This document shows, one piece after another, positions 17,262-24,638 of a stretch of DNA of 53,145 nucleotides. The number at the start of each line of letters is the position of its first letter. Within the stretch, counting starts at the first letter, position 1. The stretch comes from an uncultured Candidatus Berkelbacteria bacterium. Lineage in GTDB: Bacteria > Patescibacteriota > UBA1384 > CAILIB01. The stretch covers positions 1 to 53,145 of the forward strand of contig CAILIB010000015.1 of assembly GCA_903834195.1 (NCBI GenBank), in the 5' to 3' direction. The notes below the pieces were generated by a model, which did no database searches, was not told the DNA's origin, and saw only the letters and a program-made list of their open reading frames with translations. The position numbers and the translations under genes are program-made.

Positions 17262-17954
17262 ATGGGCACCGTTTGCATCACATTTGTGGTGCTTGGAGTG
17301 CTCATCTCAAAGACGTGCCTGCCACAGCTCGACAGTATCGAGCTACGACCGTTCCCGAAAGGAACAAGGAGACTGACCATCCCTTACAACATGCTCAGAG
17401 TGCCGAAAGAATATGCTGGACAGATTCGCGACCTTCTTACGAAGCTCAAAAGTGCTGACGTAGGAGTTGAATGGCTGGAAGCCTTAAAATTGTTTCTTCG
17501 TAAGGAGAACCCCTGGCCCCTCCTCGTCACGATTTTTAAAGGCATCGATGCTCTCATCACAGCCGGTGGCTACCAGAAGCTGGACAGCTGGATCTGCGAT
17601 CAAAACGCACCCCAGTATATCCACACTGGCAGTGACACAGTGGTCGAGTACCTCTATTTGGGAGCTTTGAGCTCTTCAGAAGAAGGTCTCGATAAGATGA
17701 AGGCGATGGGCTACCGCCCAGCACAAGACCCTGAAGTACTCGCTCAAGATATGAAGCATCCCGACCAACTGGTCGAGAGAAACCCTGTCGTTGTTCTAGG
17801 CTCGGTCTGGCAGAATCGCAATGGCAACCGCAACCGCGCTGATTCTCAACCGCAATGGTGCGAACCGCAAGGTCAACCTAAATTGGTGGAGCAACAGGTG
17901 AATCTCGAACTGATGTGGAAGGGATTCGAACACCCTAACCTGAAGAAAATTTAA
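17262..17954 (+). CDS. Hypothetical protein in tRNA-Ser island
   Basis: A 230-aa ORF with no family recognised. The N-terminal 20 residues are hydrophobic (CITFVVLGVLISKTC), which may be a membrane segment or upstream sequence not really translated. An ATG 42 codons in (MLRVPKEYAGQ) is an alternative start. The middle is helical and acidic/basic mixed; the C-terminus is Gln/Asn-rich (NRNGNRNRADSQPQW). Codon choice is more GC-rich than the core genes. A strong terminator follows 8 bp after the stop. It sits alone in a repeat-delimited module next to tRNA-Ser, so it is probably acquired. Confidence 0.5.
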   Translation: MGTVCITFVVLGVLISKTCLPQLDSIELRPFPKGTRRLTIPYNMLRVPKEYAGQIRDLLTKLKSADVGVEWLEALKLFLRKENPWPLLVTIFKGIDALITAGGYQKLDSWICDQNAPQYIHTGSDTVVEYLYLGALSSSEEGLDKMKAMGYRPAQDPEVLAQDMKHPDQLVERNPVVVLGSVWQNRNGNRNRADSQPQWCEPQGQPKLVEQQVNLELMWKGFEHPNLKKI

Positions 17955-17961
17955 TTAAGAC

Positions 17962-17988
17962 AAAAAGAGCCAAAATGGCTCTTTTTCT
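17962..17988 (+). terminator. Rho-independent terminator after the 17.3 kb gene
   Basis: AAAAAGAGCC, loop AAAAT, GGCTCTTTTT. A near copy lies at 19521-19547. Confidence 0.8.
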
Positions 17989-18054
17989 GAGGCTTCTAAC
18001 CTGTAGTTGAAACATTTGGCGGACTGGATGCACTTTCCTTCGAACACTTGATGA
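17962..18054. repeat. Intergenic repeat B, copy 1, with island junction repeat copy 2
   Basis: The terminator hairpin, then GGCTTCTAACCTGTAGTTGA and AACATTTGGCGGA, recurs at 19521-19582 almost unchanged. Bases 18017-18054 repeat the junction seen at 17066. TGGCGGA at 18017 equals the tRNA-Ser 3' terminus (read on the plus strand). Confidence 0.7.
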
Positions 18055-18233
18055 TCTGGATTGAGCAATTAAGAAGAGTATATGTTAAGAAGTAGAATCA
18101 GTTCTTAATAAGGTAACAGTGGCTACGATTTCTCATATGCTGGTATTTGCGAGTATTGAGATGTATTAGGTTAGGAACCTTTCTGCTATAAGAAAGGTAT
18201 GCTCTTGGAGCTAGTATTGCTACGGAGGATTGA

Positions 18234-19316
18234 ATGGAAAGGACATTTAAAAATCGAAGTATCGGAATCAGCGGACTAATGTCGGCAAATGAAGTGATTT
18301 CTATGCACGCACTTTTTATCCGACCCTGGGGTACCTATCACGCCGGGGAATACCAAAGCGGTGTGTATCCTGAGATAAGTCTCGGGGCAAACGTTTCTTC
18401 TGAATCACTTAGGACGGCGGAAGCTAACCCTGCTAGACTCTTGCCAAGCGTAGATCAGCTTGGTGACATCTTCTTTCAAGTAGGATGGCTTGAAATGGGT
18501 CGCAGCTTTGCTTGCTTCACTGCACCGAGTGATGAAGGGTTGGCTGATGAGTTAGAGCTTCTTTTTACGAGGTGCCCCTGTGAGGGTATTCAGCTCAACA
18601 TGCTCTGGCCAAACCCGACGGAGGTTGCACGCTTCCGGGAGAAACACCCGCACACACGCCTTACCCTACAAATCGGTCGTAACGCTCTAAACGAAGTTGA
18701 ATGGAACCCAGAAACACTTGTGAAGGTTGTTGAGCACTACTTTGGAGACATCCAGGCAGTGCTGCTTGACCTGAGCGAGGGAGAGGAGTTCACCTTTGAC
18801 CCTGAAGACTTAAAGCCGATCGTTGAAGCACTGATGCGCTTCCATAACCTTGAAATCGGGGTTGCGGGATGGCTCTCTGCTGAATCGATGCACCTGATTG
18901 CGCCGCTCGTTTCCATTTGTTCCTACCTTTCGGTAGAGGCAGGAGAGGTTGGGGGTAAGCTCCGTAACCCAGACGGCAGCTTCAACTATGAAGCGGTGGA
19001 CGCGTACCTTAAGGCGGCGTTTGCTGTCCTTTACGGTGAAAAGGAAATGCCTGATCTTGAGGCTGAACCACGGAGAGAGGAGCCGCATGGCCCACCTATT
19101 TCAATTCATGGAGCACAGCGTCAATTCGGACATCTCTCATCAATAAACTACTGGGGTGCAACGGCAGAGATCGAAGATGGGCTTCGCAGCTCTGGAAGAG
19201 GTCGACCAATCTGTCTAAAATGCGGGGAGCTCATGTTTCCTGCTGACGATCACGGCAGGTACACCTGTATTTGTAGCCTTGGAGATGTTGTTGATCTTGC
19301 AATGGACGACTTCTAG
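18234..19316 (+). CDS. Hypothetical protein, possible TIM-barrel with C-terminal zinc ribbon
   Basis: A 360-aa ORF with a clear Shine-Dalgarno (GGAGGA, 5 nt before ATG), unlike most core genes here. Residues about 20-270 alternate strands and helices, with TRLTLQIGRNAL, AVLLDLSEGEEF, LEIGVAGWLSAESM and CSYLSVEAGEVGG. This pattern is reminiscent of phosphoribosylanthranilate-isomerase-like TIM barrels, but I see no decisive catalytic motif. The C-terminus has CLKCGELM and CICSLGD, a possible four-Cys zinc ribbon. Codon use is GC-rich relative to the core genes. It is a single gene in its own module of the tRNA-Ser island, with a terminator downstream. The function is unknown and the fold assignment is inference. 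Confidence 0.55.
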   Translation: MERTFKNRSIGISGLMSANEVISMHALFIRPWGTYHAGEYQSGVYPEISLGANVSSESLRTAEANPARLLPSVDQLGDIFFQVGWLEMGRSFACFTAPSDEGLADELELLFTRCPCEGIQLNMLWPNPTEVARFREKHPHTRLTLQIGRNALNEVEWNPETLVKVVEHYFGDIQAVLLDLSEGEEFTFDPEDLKPIVEALMRFHNLEIGVAGWLSAESMHLIAPLVSICSYLSVEAGEVGGKLRNPDGSFNYEAVDAYLKAAFAVLYGEKEMPDLEAEPRREEPHGPPISIHGAQRQFGHLSSINYWGATAEIEDGLRSSGRGRPICLKCGELMFPADDHGRYTCICSLGDVVDLAMDDF

Positions 19317-19360
19317 ACTTACTGTATTTTCTGCACTATTCCTGTAGTGCGTAGTATCTT

Positions 19361-19397
19361 GCACTCCTCTTACTTCGGTTCGGGTGGGTGCTTTTTT
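19361..19397 (+). terminator. Terminator after the 18.2 kb gene
   Basis: GCACTCC...GGGTGGGTGC with a short loop, followed by TTTTTT. A second small hairpin, GCACTA/TAGTGC, lies just before it (19333-19350). Confidence 0.6.
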
Positions 19398-19438
19398 AAT
19401 ACTTTTTCTAAAATATAAGTTCGAAATAAAATGAATGA

Positions 19439-19534
19439 CCAAATTGCCTTCAGGTCAAAACCGAACAGAGAGCATGTGATATTGAACACCTCCAACCTGA
19501 ACAATACAAATTTAAACCAGAAAAAGAGCAGTAA
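19439..19534 (+). pseudogene. Possible C-terminal remnant of a lost gene
   Basis: An open frame without a start reads about 31 codons ending IEHLQPEQYKFKPEKEQ-stop, just before the second copy of the repeat B terminator. The DNA resembles the end of the 17.3 kb gene in the same position (TTGAACACCTCCAACCTGAA against TTCGAACACCCTAACCTGAA). This suggests a module whose gene has been deleted. Evidence is thin. Confidence 0.2.
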
Positions 19535-19547
19535 TGGCTCTTTTTCT
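19521..19547 (+). terminator. Repeat B terminator, copy 2
   Basis: AAAAAGAGC, short loop, GCTCTTTTT. It is a near copy of 17962-17988, but no intact gene lies directly upstream. Confidence 0.65.
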
Positions 19548-19575
19548 GTGGCTTCTAACCTGTAGTTAAAACATT

Positions 19576-19698
19576 TGGCGGAGAGGTAGGATGACGTTCG
19601 CTTTCTGAACCTTTCACTACGTATTGAAGCGGTTCAGAAGCACTACACTAACTTCGCTCTTTGCTTCGCAAAGTATTGTTTAGGCGAAGTCGAACCCT
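19576..19698. repeat. Intergenic repeat A, copy 2, with tRNA-Ser 3'-end duplication
   Basis: It starts with TGGCGGAGAGGTAGG, identical over 15 nt to the 3' end of the tRNA-Ser gene at 19817-19831, and then follows repeat A copy 1. The 500 bp between the 18.2 kb gene and the tRNA hold this repeat, repeat B copy 2, a gene remnant and hairpins. Confidence 0.75.
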
Positions 19699-19738
19699 CC
19701 GCTTCGCGGTACGGGTTCGCATCCTTACAGAAAACAAT

Positions 19739-19815
19739 AAAACACACACCCGTCTGGAACGACTCCGCAGGTACATTATTGTACCGAGGACTAGTGACAG
19801 ACGGGTGTGTGTTTT
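19739..19815 (-). terminator. Long hairpin terminator of tRNA-Ser
   Basis: AAAACACACACCCGTCTG pairs perfectly with CAGACGGGTGTGTGTTTT across a 41-nt loop that itself holds GGTAC/GTACC. On the minus strand it follows the tRNA at once and ends in a T-rich run (TTTTATTGTTTT). Confidence 0.75.
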
Positions 19816-19816
19816 A

Positions 19817-19906
19817 TGGCGGAGAGGTAGGGATTCGAACCCTAGATACAGTTGCCCGTATGGCGGTTTTCGAAACCGCTGCTTTCGACCACTCAGCCAC
19901 CTCTCC
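19817..19906 (-). tRNA. tRNA-Ser(CGA)
   Basis: Read on the minus strand: acceptor GGAGAGG paired with CCTCTCC, D arm GCT...AGC, anticodon stem GCGGT/ACCGC with loop TTCGAAA giving anticodon CGA. A long variable arm typical of class II tRNAs follows, then T arm TAGGG TTCGAAT CCCTA, discriminator G and an encoded CCA. The 3' end faces the repeat-rich island. Confidence 0.95.
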
Positions 19907-19936
19907 AATTTATCTCCTCACAAGAGATGGTAACAG

Positions 19937-20797
19937 CTACTTTTTCTTCCGAACAGTAACCTGGACACCTTTTTTGTTCGATGTCTCTTCTGCGATCTGC
20001 TTTTCAACTGTTGCCGTGCGCTTTGGATGTTCTGGGTGCTTATGATCTGCCTCGATAAGTGCTGTATCTACACCGGCAATTTCGAACTTCTTCTTATTAA
20101 CTTGAGCCTGTTGAGCAATCGAGAATGCTGTGGTAATTACCCAGTAGAATGAGATGCCAGCAGCAAATCGACTCGCAGCGAAAAGAGTCATGGCTGGAAG
20201 GAGGAATGTCATATTGCGCTGAGCTGCCATCATTGGATCAACATCGCCATCACTATTTGGCTTAACCGGAGGGTTAATCATGCGCATTAAGAAGTACTGG
20301 AGAACCGCAGCAATGATTGGGAAAATGTAATACTTGTCGCCCTGTAATAAATCGATTCCAAACGCATTTGTATTCACACTAGCTGCGTGTGGCATCCAGG
20401 CATAAATACCTGTAGCGTCAGTCGTTAAACCTTGACGAATTACTTGATAGAAAACCAGGAGAACTACCAACTGAATAATCGAAGGTAAACAAGAACTTCC
20501 CAGGGGATTAATCTGATTTTTCTTATAGAGCTCCATTTGTGCAGCTGCCAAGCCTTGGCGATCATCGCCATACTCTTTTTTCAACTCAGCCAAAACTGGT
20601 TGTAGCTGGTTAATCTTGCGCTGAGTTTCAGCTGCCTTACGAGAAGGTACAAGAAGTGCAAACCGTACAACCAATGTCACAAGCAAGATTGAAATAGCTG
20701 CAAAGTGCCCAGGAAGTGCCCAGTTGAAGAAGTTCAACAGGTTTAATAGTGGGAGATAGAGAATCGCGCGAAAGATATCAATAATCATGGAGAACAT
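19937..20797 (-). CDS. yidC: Membrane protein insertase YidC
   Basis: A 286-aa Oxa1/YidC-family insertase that folds and inserts membrane proteins, alone or with SecYEG. Five hydrophobic segments are visible. They include FAAISILLVTLVVRFALLV with the conserved in-membrane Arg, the cytoplasmic helical hairpin (INQLQPVLAELKKEYGDD) and IIQLVVLLVFYQVI. The large periplasmic domain of Proteobacteria is missing, as in Gram-positive and CPR forms. The C-terminus is Lys/Arg-rich and could contact the ribosome. Its ATG overlaps the yidD stop by one base (TAATG), part of the rpmH-rnpA-yidD-yidC order. Confidence 0.93.
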   Translation of the reverse strand: MFSMIIDIFRAILYLPLLNLLNFFNWALPGHFAAISILLVTLVVRFALLVPSRKAAETQRKINQLQPVLAELKKEYGDDRQGLAAAQMELYKKNQINPLGSSCLPSIIQLVVLLVFYQVIRQGLTTDATGIYAWMPHAASVNTNAFGIDLLQGDKYYIFPIIAAVLQYFLMRMINPPVKPNSDGDVDPMMAAQRNMTFLLPAMTLFAASRFAAGISFYWVITTAFSIAQQAQVNKKKFEIAGVDTALIEADHKHPEHPKRTATVEKQIAEETSNKKGVQVTVRKKK

Positions 20798-21039
20798 TAT
20801 TTAACTGGATCGTGACCACCTTTACCAAACCAGGGGTTACAGCGTAATACTCGTAGTGTTCCAAGGTAGACGCCTTTTACTACACCATATTTTTCTATTG
20901 CTTGATACCCGTATTCACTACATGTTGGTGTGTACATGCAGTATCCATATGGATAGTTCACTTTCCGTGGACTGTGATCTGGCGACCACACTCGTTGGTA
21001 CAAGCGTATTAGCGCGAGGACTGGAGTCTTCGGAGACAT
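20797..21039 (-). CDS. yidD: Membrane protein insertion efficiency factor YidD
   Basis: An 80-aa small protein of the YidD family, which assists YidC-dependent membrane insertion. The conserved features are LIRLYQRVWSP at the amphipathic N-terminus and the Cys-containing core CMYTPTCSEYGYQAIEKYG, then RVLRCNPWFGKGGHDPV. It overlaps rnpA by 31 bp and touches yidC. Confidence 0.95.
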   Translation of the reverse strand: MSPKTPVLALIRLYQRVWSPDHSPRKVNYPYGYCMYTPTCSEYGYQAIEKYGVVKGVYLGTLRVLRCNPWFGKGGHDPVK

Positions 21040-21341
21040 TGGTCAAGTTGGCCGATAAGTTCAGTGCTTGAAAGTTCAGCTGCGCCTTTTAAAAGTCGGA
21101 CAATAAGCATTCCTTGTGGTAAACCTCGTTCACGCAAGGAAGCTCGTATCCTTCTTTTACAAAGATTACGAGTAACTGCATTGCGCGCTACTTTCGTATC
21201 AACGATAACAGTGACTGCACCTAGGGTACCAGGTTTCGGAAGGAAGGTACAACTAATCATCCCGTACGTTCGACGTTCACCACGCCGAAATACGTACAAG
21301 ATATCCTTACTCGAATGCAGCCTTTGTTCACGAGGGAACAC
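21009..21341 (-). CDS. rnpA: Ribonuclease P protein component
   Basis: A 110-aa protein subunit of RNase P, which binds the catalytic RNA and helps cut 5' leaders from pre-tRNAs. It begins FPREQRLHSSKDI and has the RNR-type motif VARNAVTRNLCKRRIR. The start is a GTG, because no ATG fits and this N-terminus aligns with the family start. It lies 15 bp after rpmH, the universal rpmH-rnpA order. Confidence 0.93.
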   Translation of the reverse strand: MFPREQRLHSSKDILYVFRRGERRTYGMISCTFLPKPGTLGAVTVIVDTKVARNAVTRNLCKRRIRASLRERGLPQGMLIVRLLKGAAELSSTELIGQLDQCLRRLQSSR

Positions 21342-21356
21342 GAAGTGAGTACTTAA

Positions 21357-21506
21357 TTAGTACTTGCGCTTTTCGTCGGACACGGTCAACTTATGACGAC
21401 CCTTGAGGCGACGAGCTTTGATCACGTTGATTGCATCACGCATACGGGCTCGGAAGCCGTGTTTGCGCAGACGCTTTCGCTTATTTGATTTTCCATCTAC
21501 ATACAT
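21357..21506 (-). CDS. rpmH: 50S ribosomal protein L34
   Basis: A 49-aa L34, a ribosomal protein of the large subunit. The diagnostic core is [12 protein letters not shown]...[13 protein letters not shown] use the ATG at 21506 rather than the 61-aa TTG start in the track. It matches the usual length of 44-50 aa, and a good promoter ends 7 nt upstream, so the longer form would start within the -35 element. It is the first gene of the rpmH-rnpA-yidD-yidC unit, divergent from dnaA. Confidence 0.92.
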   Translation of the reverse strand: MYVDGKSNKRKRLRKHGFRARMRDAINVIKARRLKGRHKLTVSDEKRKY

Positions 21507-21513
21507 GAGTAGT

Positions 21514-21542
21514 ACTCTACCTGATTTCTTCCTGTTGTTCAA
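21514..21542 (-). promoter_or_regulatory. rpmH promoter (leaderless type)
   Basis: On the minus strand TTGAAC, a 17-bp spacer and TAGAGT, then 7 nt and the rpmH ATG. No room is left for a 5' leader. Confidence 0.6.
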
Positions 21543-21666
21543 GCCTAGATAATTGGAGTTAAAAGCTTGTAATGGATGACTTCACCCTATTCTTCCGCAT
21601 GTCACTCTTTTTGACGAGGACTAAGAGTTTGGACGTAGTGTTCGGAAGATAGCGAACATATATCGA

Positions 21667-21700
21667 ACATGTGGATAACTCTTTACACATGTGGATAACT
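21667..21700 (+). promoter_or_regulatory. Two DnaA boxes upstream of dnaA
   Basis: ACATGTGGATAACT occurs twice, 20 bp apart. Each holds a perfect TGTGGATAA (TTATCCACA on the other strand) at 21670 and 21690. They lie 60-90 bp before the dnaA ATG, a likely autoregulatory and/or origin site. Confidence 0.8.
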
Positions 21701-21762
21701 TTTGTACCCTTATAACCAAGCGGGCACGAGCCCATTTTTTAACGCCACTAACTGCCCCTACA

Positions 21763-23151
21763 ATGACCGAGGAACAGCTATCCTCAACCTGGAAAATGAC
21801 ACTTAAGCAGATGGAAGGGGCATTCCCATCTGCGATTTATAAAAGTGTCTTCGGAACGAGCTCACTCAAGGGAGTATCTGGTGATATTGCAGAGGTAACT
21901 GTGGATAACCAGGTAGCCCGAAACTTCGTCAGTAAGTACGCTGAAGAGAAGCTTCTAAAGAACTTAAGTGAAGTTCTAGGAGCACCTATTACTCAAGCAC
22001 GGTACACGATTAAACCGGTCGCCAAGGAAGCAAAAAATATTAAATCGCACACTGAAAAAGGGGAGGAGTTATTCCACTCAAACAAGAACCATTCTTTGGA
22101 ACCAAACCAAAATCTGAGTTCAAATTTGAACCCGAAGTACACCTTTAGTAGTTTTATTGTTGGTAATCGTAACCGACTTGCTCACGCTGCTGCTCGCGCA
22201 GTTGCTGAAAGCCCTGGTAATTTATACAATCCTCTTTACTTATATGGTGGTGTGGGATTAGGTAAAACCCACCTCATGCAAGCGATTGGGAATGAAATTC
22301 TTCGCACCAACCCTGAGAAAAAAGTATTGTACGTTTCTTGTGAAAGTTTCATGAACGAGTTTGTTGCTAGTATTCGTGGGGCTGGCCAGGAAGCTTTTAA
22401 GAAGAAGTACCGCAATATAAACGTCTTTCTTGTAGATGATATTCAATTCATCGCTGGAAAAGATGGTATTCAGGAAGAATTCTTTCACACCTTCAACGCA
22501 CTTTACCAAACTAATGCGCAGATCGTCATTACTTCAGATATTATCCCATCTGAAATGAAGGGGTTGGAAGATCGCCTCTCAAGTCGATTTAGCGCTGGAA
22601 TGATTGCTGACATGCAGTTGCCAGATTTAGAAACCCGTCAGGCAATCCTTATTTCAAAGTGCCAAGAGCGCGGTATTATTCTCCCAAACGAAGCAATTAC
22701 GTATATTGCTGATCAAATTGATACAAACATTCGAGAATTAGAAGGGGCACTTAGTAGAGTCGTCCTGGCCATTCACGCATCGGGAAATACCCATCCATCC
22801 CTTAATGATGTTAAAACGGCGTTAACAGGCATTATCTCCACAAATAGACCCTCTAAGAAAAGCTCGGCACAGTCACTTATGGATCTTGTGTGTCAGTTTT
22901 ATAGTATTGAGCTCGCTGACCTCCTTGGCCCTCGTCGCCAACAAGAGCTTGTGCGCCCTCGTCAAATTCTCATGTATCTCTTGAAACATGAACTTGGTAT
23001 GACATTTCCGGCGATTGGCCGTGAAGTAGGTGGACGCGATCACACTACTGCAATGCACTCAGTTGATAAGATTGAGAAAGAAATGAAAAAATCACCTGAG
23101 CTATTAGAAGAACTTCAACATTTAAAAGAACAATTGTATACGGTCAAATAA
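21763..23151 (+). CDS. dnaA: Chromosomal replication initiator DnaA
   Basis: DnaA binds origin boxes and opens the duplex. I chose the ATG at 21763 (MTEEQLSSTWK) rather than the GTG at 21691, because the upstream codons overlap a DnaA box and have no family similarity. The product is 462 aa. Domain I is at about 1-80, then a polar linker. AAA+ domain III has Walker A GGVGLGKTH and Walker B FLVDDIQF. Domain IV is the DNA-binding HTH ending GGRDHTTAMHSVDKI. It is divergent from rpmH and separated from dnaN by the origin. The short C-terminal end and all key motifs look intact. Confidence 0.96.
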   Translation: MTEEQLSSTWKMTLKQMEGAFPSAIYKSVFGTSSLKGVSGDIAEVTVDNQVARNFVSKYAEEKLLKNLSEVLGAPITQARYTIKPVAKEAKNIKSHTEKGEELFHSNKNHSLEPNQNLSSNLNPKYTFSSFIVGNRNRLAHAAARAVAESPGNLYNPLYLYGGVGLGKTHLMQAIGNEILRTNPEKKVLYVSCESFMNEFVASIRGAGQEAFKKKYRNINVFLVDDIQFIAGKDGIQEEFFHTFNALYQTNAQIVITSDIIPSEMKGLEDRLSSRFSAGMIADMQLPDLETRQAILISKCQERGIILPNEAITYIADQIDTNIRELEGALSRVVLAIHASGNTHPSLNDVKTALTGIISTNRPSKKSSAQSLMDLVCQFYSIELADLLGPRRQQELVRPRQILMYLLKHELGMTFPAIGREVGGRDHTTAMHSVDKIEKEMKKSPELLEELQHLKEQLYTVK

Positions 23152-23227
23152 CTAACATTCAATTCTTTGCCTCCGCATCCCGAGTATTTACGGGGAGGAC
23201 CAGCAAAGAATTGAATGGTTAGATTTT
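23152..23227 (+). terminator. Long hairpin terminator after dnaA
   Basis: CTAACATTCAATTCTTTGC pairs with GCAAAGAATTGAATGGTTAG (one bulged base) around a loop that can itself pair. TTTTT follows. It starts at the dnaA stop and insulates the origin from dnaA transcription. Confidence 0.8.
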
Positions 23228-23510
23228 TGTTCTTTATATATATTTATGTAGTAATGGTAATAGTAAGGGTGGGGGAAAAGTGGAAAAATATGAGAAGATG
23301 GCTTCGGAAGGCGAAGAACTCTGAAATTCCACTGGGGACAAGCCAGTTAGTAATCGTTTAACAACTATTGTATAACCAAGTTATCCGCAGGAAGGCATAG
23401 TGGGGTGTGGGATAACTAGTAGTTGTACACCGTATTTCCCCAAAGTTATCCCCGAAATTGTACAGGAGAACCAATGATTATCCCCACTTTATCCACTACT
23501 TATCCACAGC
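23222..23510. other. oriC: Candidate replication origin oriC (dnaA-dnaN intergenic)
   Basis: Six TTATCC-type DnaA boxes are visible: TTATCCGCA (23381), TTATCCCAC on the minus strand (23407-23415), TTATCCCCG (23446), TTATCCCCA (23478), TTATCCACT (23489) and perfect TTATCCACA (23500). At the left end an AT-rich stretch (TTTTTGTTCTTTATATATAT) is followed by TAGTAATGGTAATAGTAA and then GGGTGGGGG. This is the order unwinding region, DnaA-trio, GC-rich spacer, boxes. The position between dnaA and dnaN fits most bacterial origins. I have not computed GC skew. Confidence 0.8.
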
Positions 23511-23511
23511 C

Positions 23512-23517
23512 TAGAAT
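23512..23517 (+). promoter_or_regulatory. dnaN -10 box, embedded next to a DnaA box
   Basis: TAGAAT, then 8 nt and the dnaN ATG. The -35 position (17-bp spacer) falls on the TTATCCACT box at 23489, so DnaA binding should affect dnaN transcription. Confidence 0.45.
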
Positions 23518-23525
23518 AGACTGAT

Positions 23526-24638
23526 ATGAAGTTTACCTGTTCTAAAGAAGAACTTGACCGACAACTCCAACATGTGAGTCGTATAGTAACGATTCGCCAG
23601 TCGCTTCCAATACTTTCAAACCTGTTACTAGAAACAGATGGGGCGTTCATTCGGATTAGTGGGACGGATATGGAGCTTGCTGTAACTACCCGTGTTGCGG
23701 CTGAAGTTGAGCAAGAAGGTGTATTTACTGTTCCAGCTAAGATTTTCCAAGATTTTGTGCACCAAAATCCAGATGGGGAACTAACCTTTAAACTTGAAGG
23801 TGTTGAATTGGTTTGTTCAAGTGCTAAGGTTCAAGCGCGAATTGGGGGAATTGATCCAGAAGAATACCCTGAATTACCAAAAGTACCCGAAGAACAACGA
23901 TTAGCAATTCCAAGTGAGGCATTTATTGATGCACTAAAGAAAGTGGTTATTGCGGCTGCAACCGATGCGGCTCGACCGGTACTTACAGGTGTATTTATGC
24001 GCGCTGAGAATGATTTACTCACCATTGCAGCAACTGATAGTTTTCGTTTGGCTGAACGGGTTATCTCAAGTGTTCCAACTCCAACTGCTCAAGAACTACT
24101 GATTCCAGCCAGAACTGTACAAGAGTTAATTCGTATTACAGCCCAGCTTCCGGAAGGGACAGACATTGAAATACTCCTTGGTGAAAATCAGATTGTATTT
24201 CGACTTGGTGGAATTGAGTTATATTCTCGATTGCTTACAGGAAAGTTTCCTCAGTACCGAAGTCTGATTCCTCCAGCTTTTGTGGCTGAGGCTGATGTAG
24301 CTACTTCGGAATTTATTCAGAGTTTGCGATTAGCTACGATTTTCTCTCAATCTGGTGTGGCTAATGTCTTATTAGAGCTTGATGCTGAAGGAGTATTTAC
24401 TGTTTCTAGTTACGGTTCGCAAAAAGGTTCAGCTAAACACACATTGTATGCGGTGCTCAAAGAAGGTTCGGAGCCAATTCGGGCAGCATTTAATACCCGC
24501 TTTCTTCTTGATGCAGTAGGGGCAACTGGTACAGATTTTGTAAAACTCAAATTCAGTGGAACAACATCGCCGTTTATTTTAACCACAGACGATCCGCAGT
24601 ACTTTCAATTAGTGATGCCTATTCGTCTCGATTCCTAA
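23526..24638 (+). CDS. dnaN: DNA polymerase III sliding clamp (beta subunit)
   Basis: A 370-aa beta clamp, the ring that tethers the replicative polymerase. It shows the three-domain clamp pattern: MKFTCSKEELDRQLQHVSRIV at the start, ATDSFRLAER in the middle, and a C-terminus ending QLVMPIRLDS in place of the more usual VMPMRL. Length is normal. It follows the origin and overlaps recF by one base (TAATG), giving the classical dnaA-dnaN-recF order. Confidence 0.96.
   Translation: MKFTCSKEELDRQLQHVSRIVTIRQSLPILSNLLLETDGAFIRISGTDMELAVTTRVAAEVEQEGVFTVPAKIFQDFVHQNPDGELTFKLEGVELVCSSAKVQARIGGIDPEEYPELPKVPEEQRLAIPSEAFIDALKKVVIAAATDAARPVLTGVFMRAENDLLTIAATDSFRLAERVISSVPTPTAQELLIPARTVQELIRITAQLPEGTDIEILLGENQIVFRLGGIELYSRLLTGKFPQYRSLIPPAFVAEADVATSEFIQSLRLATIFSQSGVANVLLELDAEGVFTVSSYGSQKGSAKHTLYAVLKEGSEPIRAAFNTRFLLDAVGATGTDFVKLKFSGTTSPFILTTDDPQYFQLVMPIRLDS

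Noticed and set aside
19431-19565. 44-codon plus-strand ORF (MNDQIAFRS...)
   Set aside because: It runs through the repeat B terminator hairpin and is Asn/Ser-rich. The alternative frame looks more like a gene remnant.
21691-21762. Upstream extension of dnaA from the GTG at 21691
   Set aside because: It overlaps a DnaA box, has no similarity to DnaA domain I, and the ATG at 21763 gives the normal N-terminus.
21900-21908. Perfect DnaA box TGTGGATAA inside dnaA
   Set aside because: It encodes conserved residues (VDNQ) of DnaA domain I. It may bind DnaA but is not evidence for an origin.
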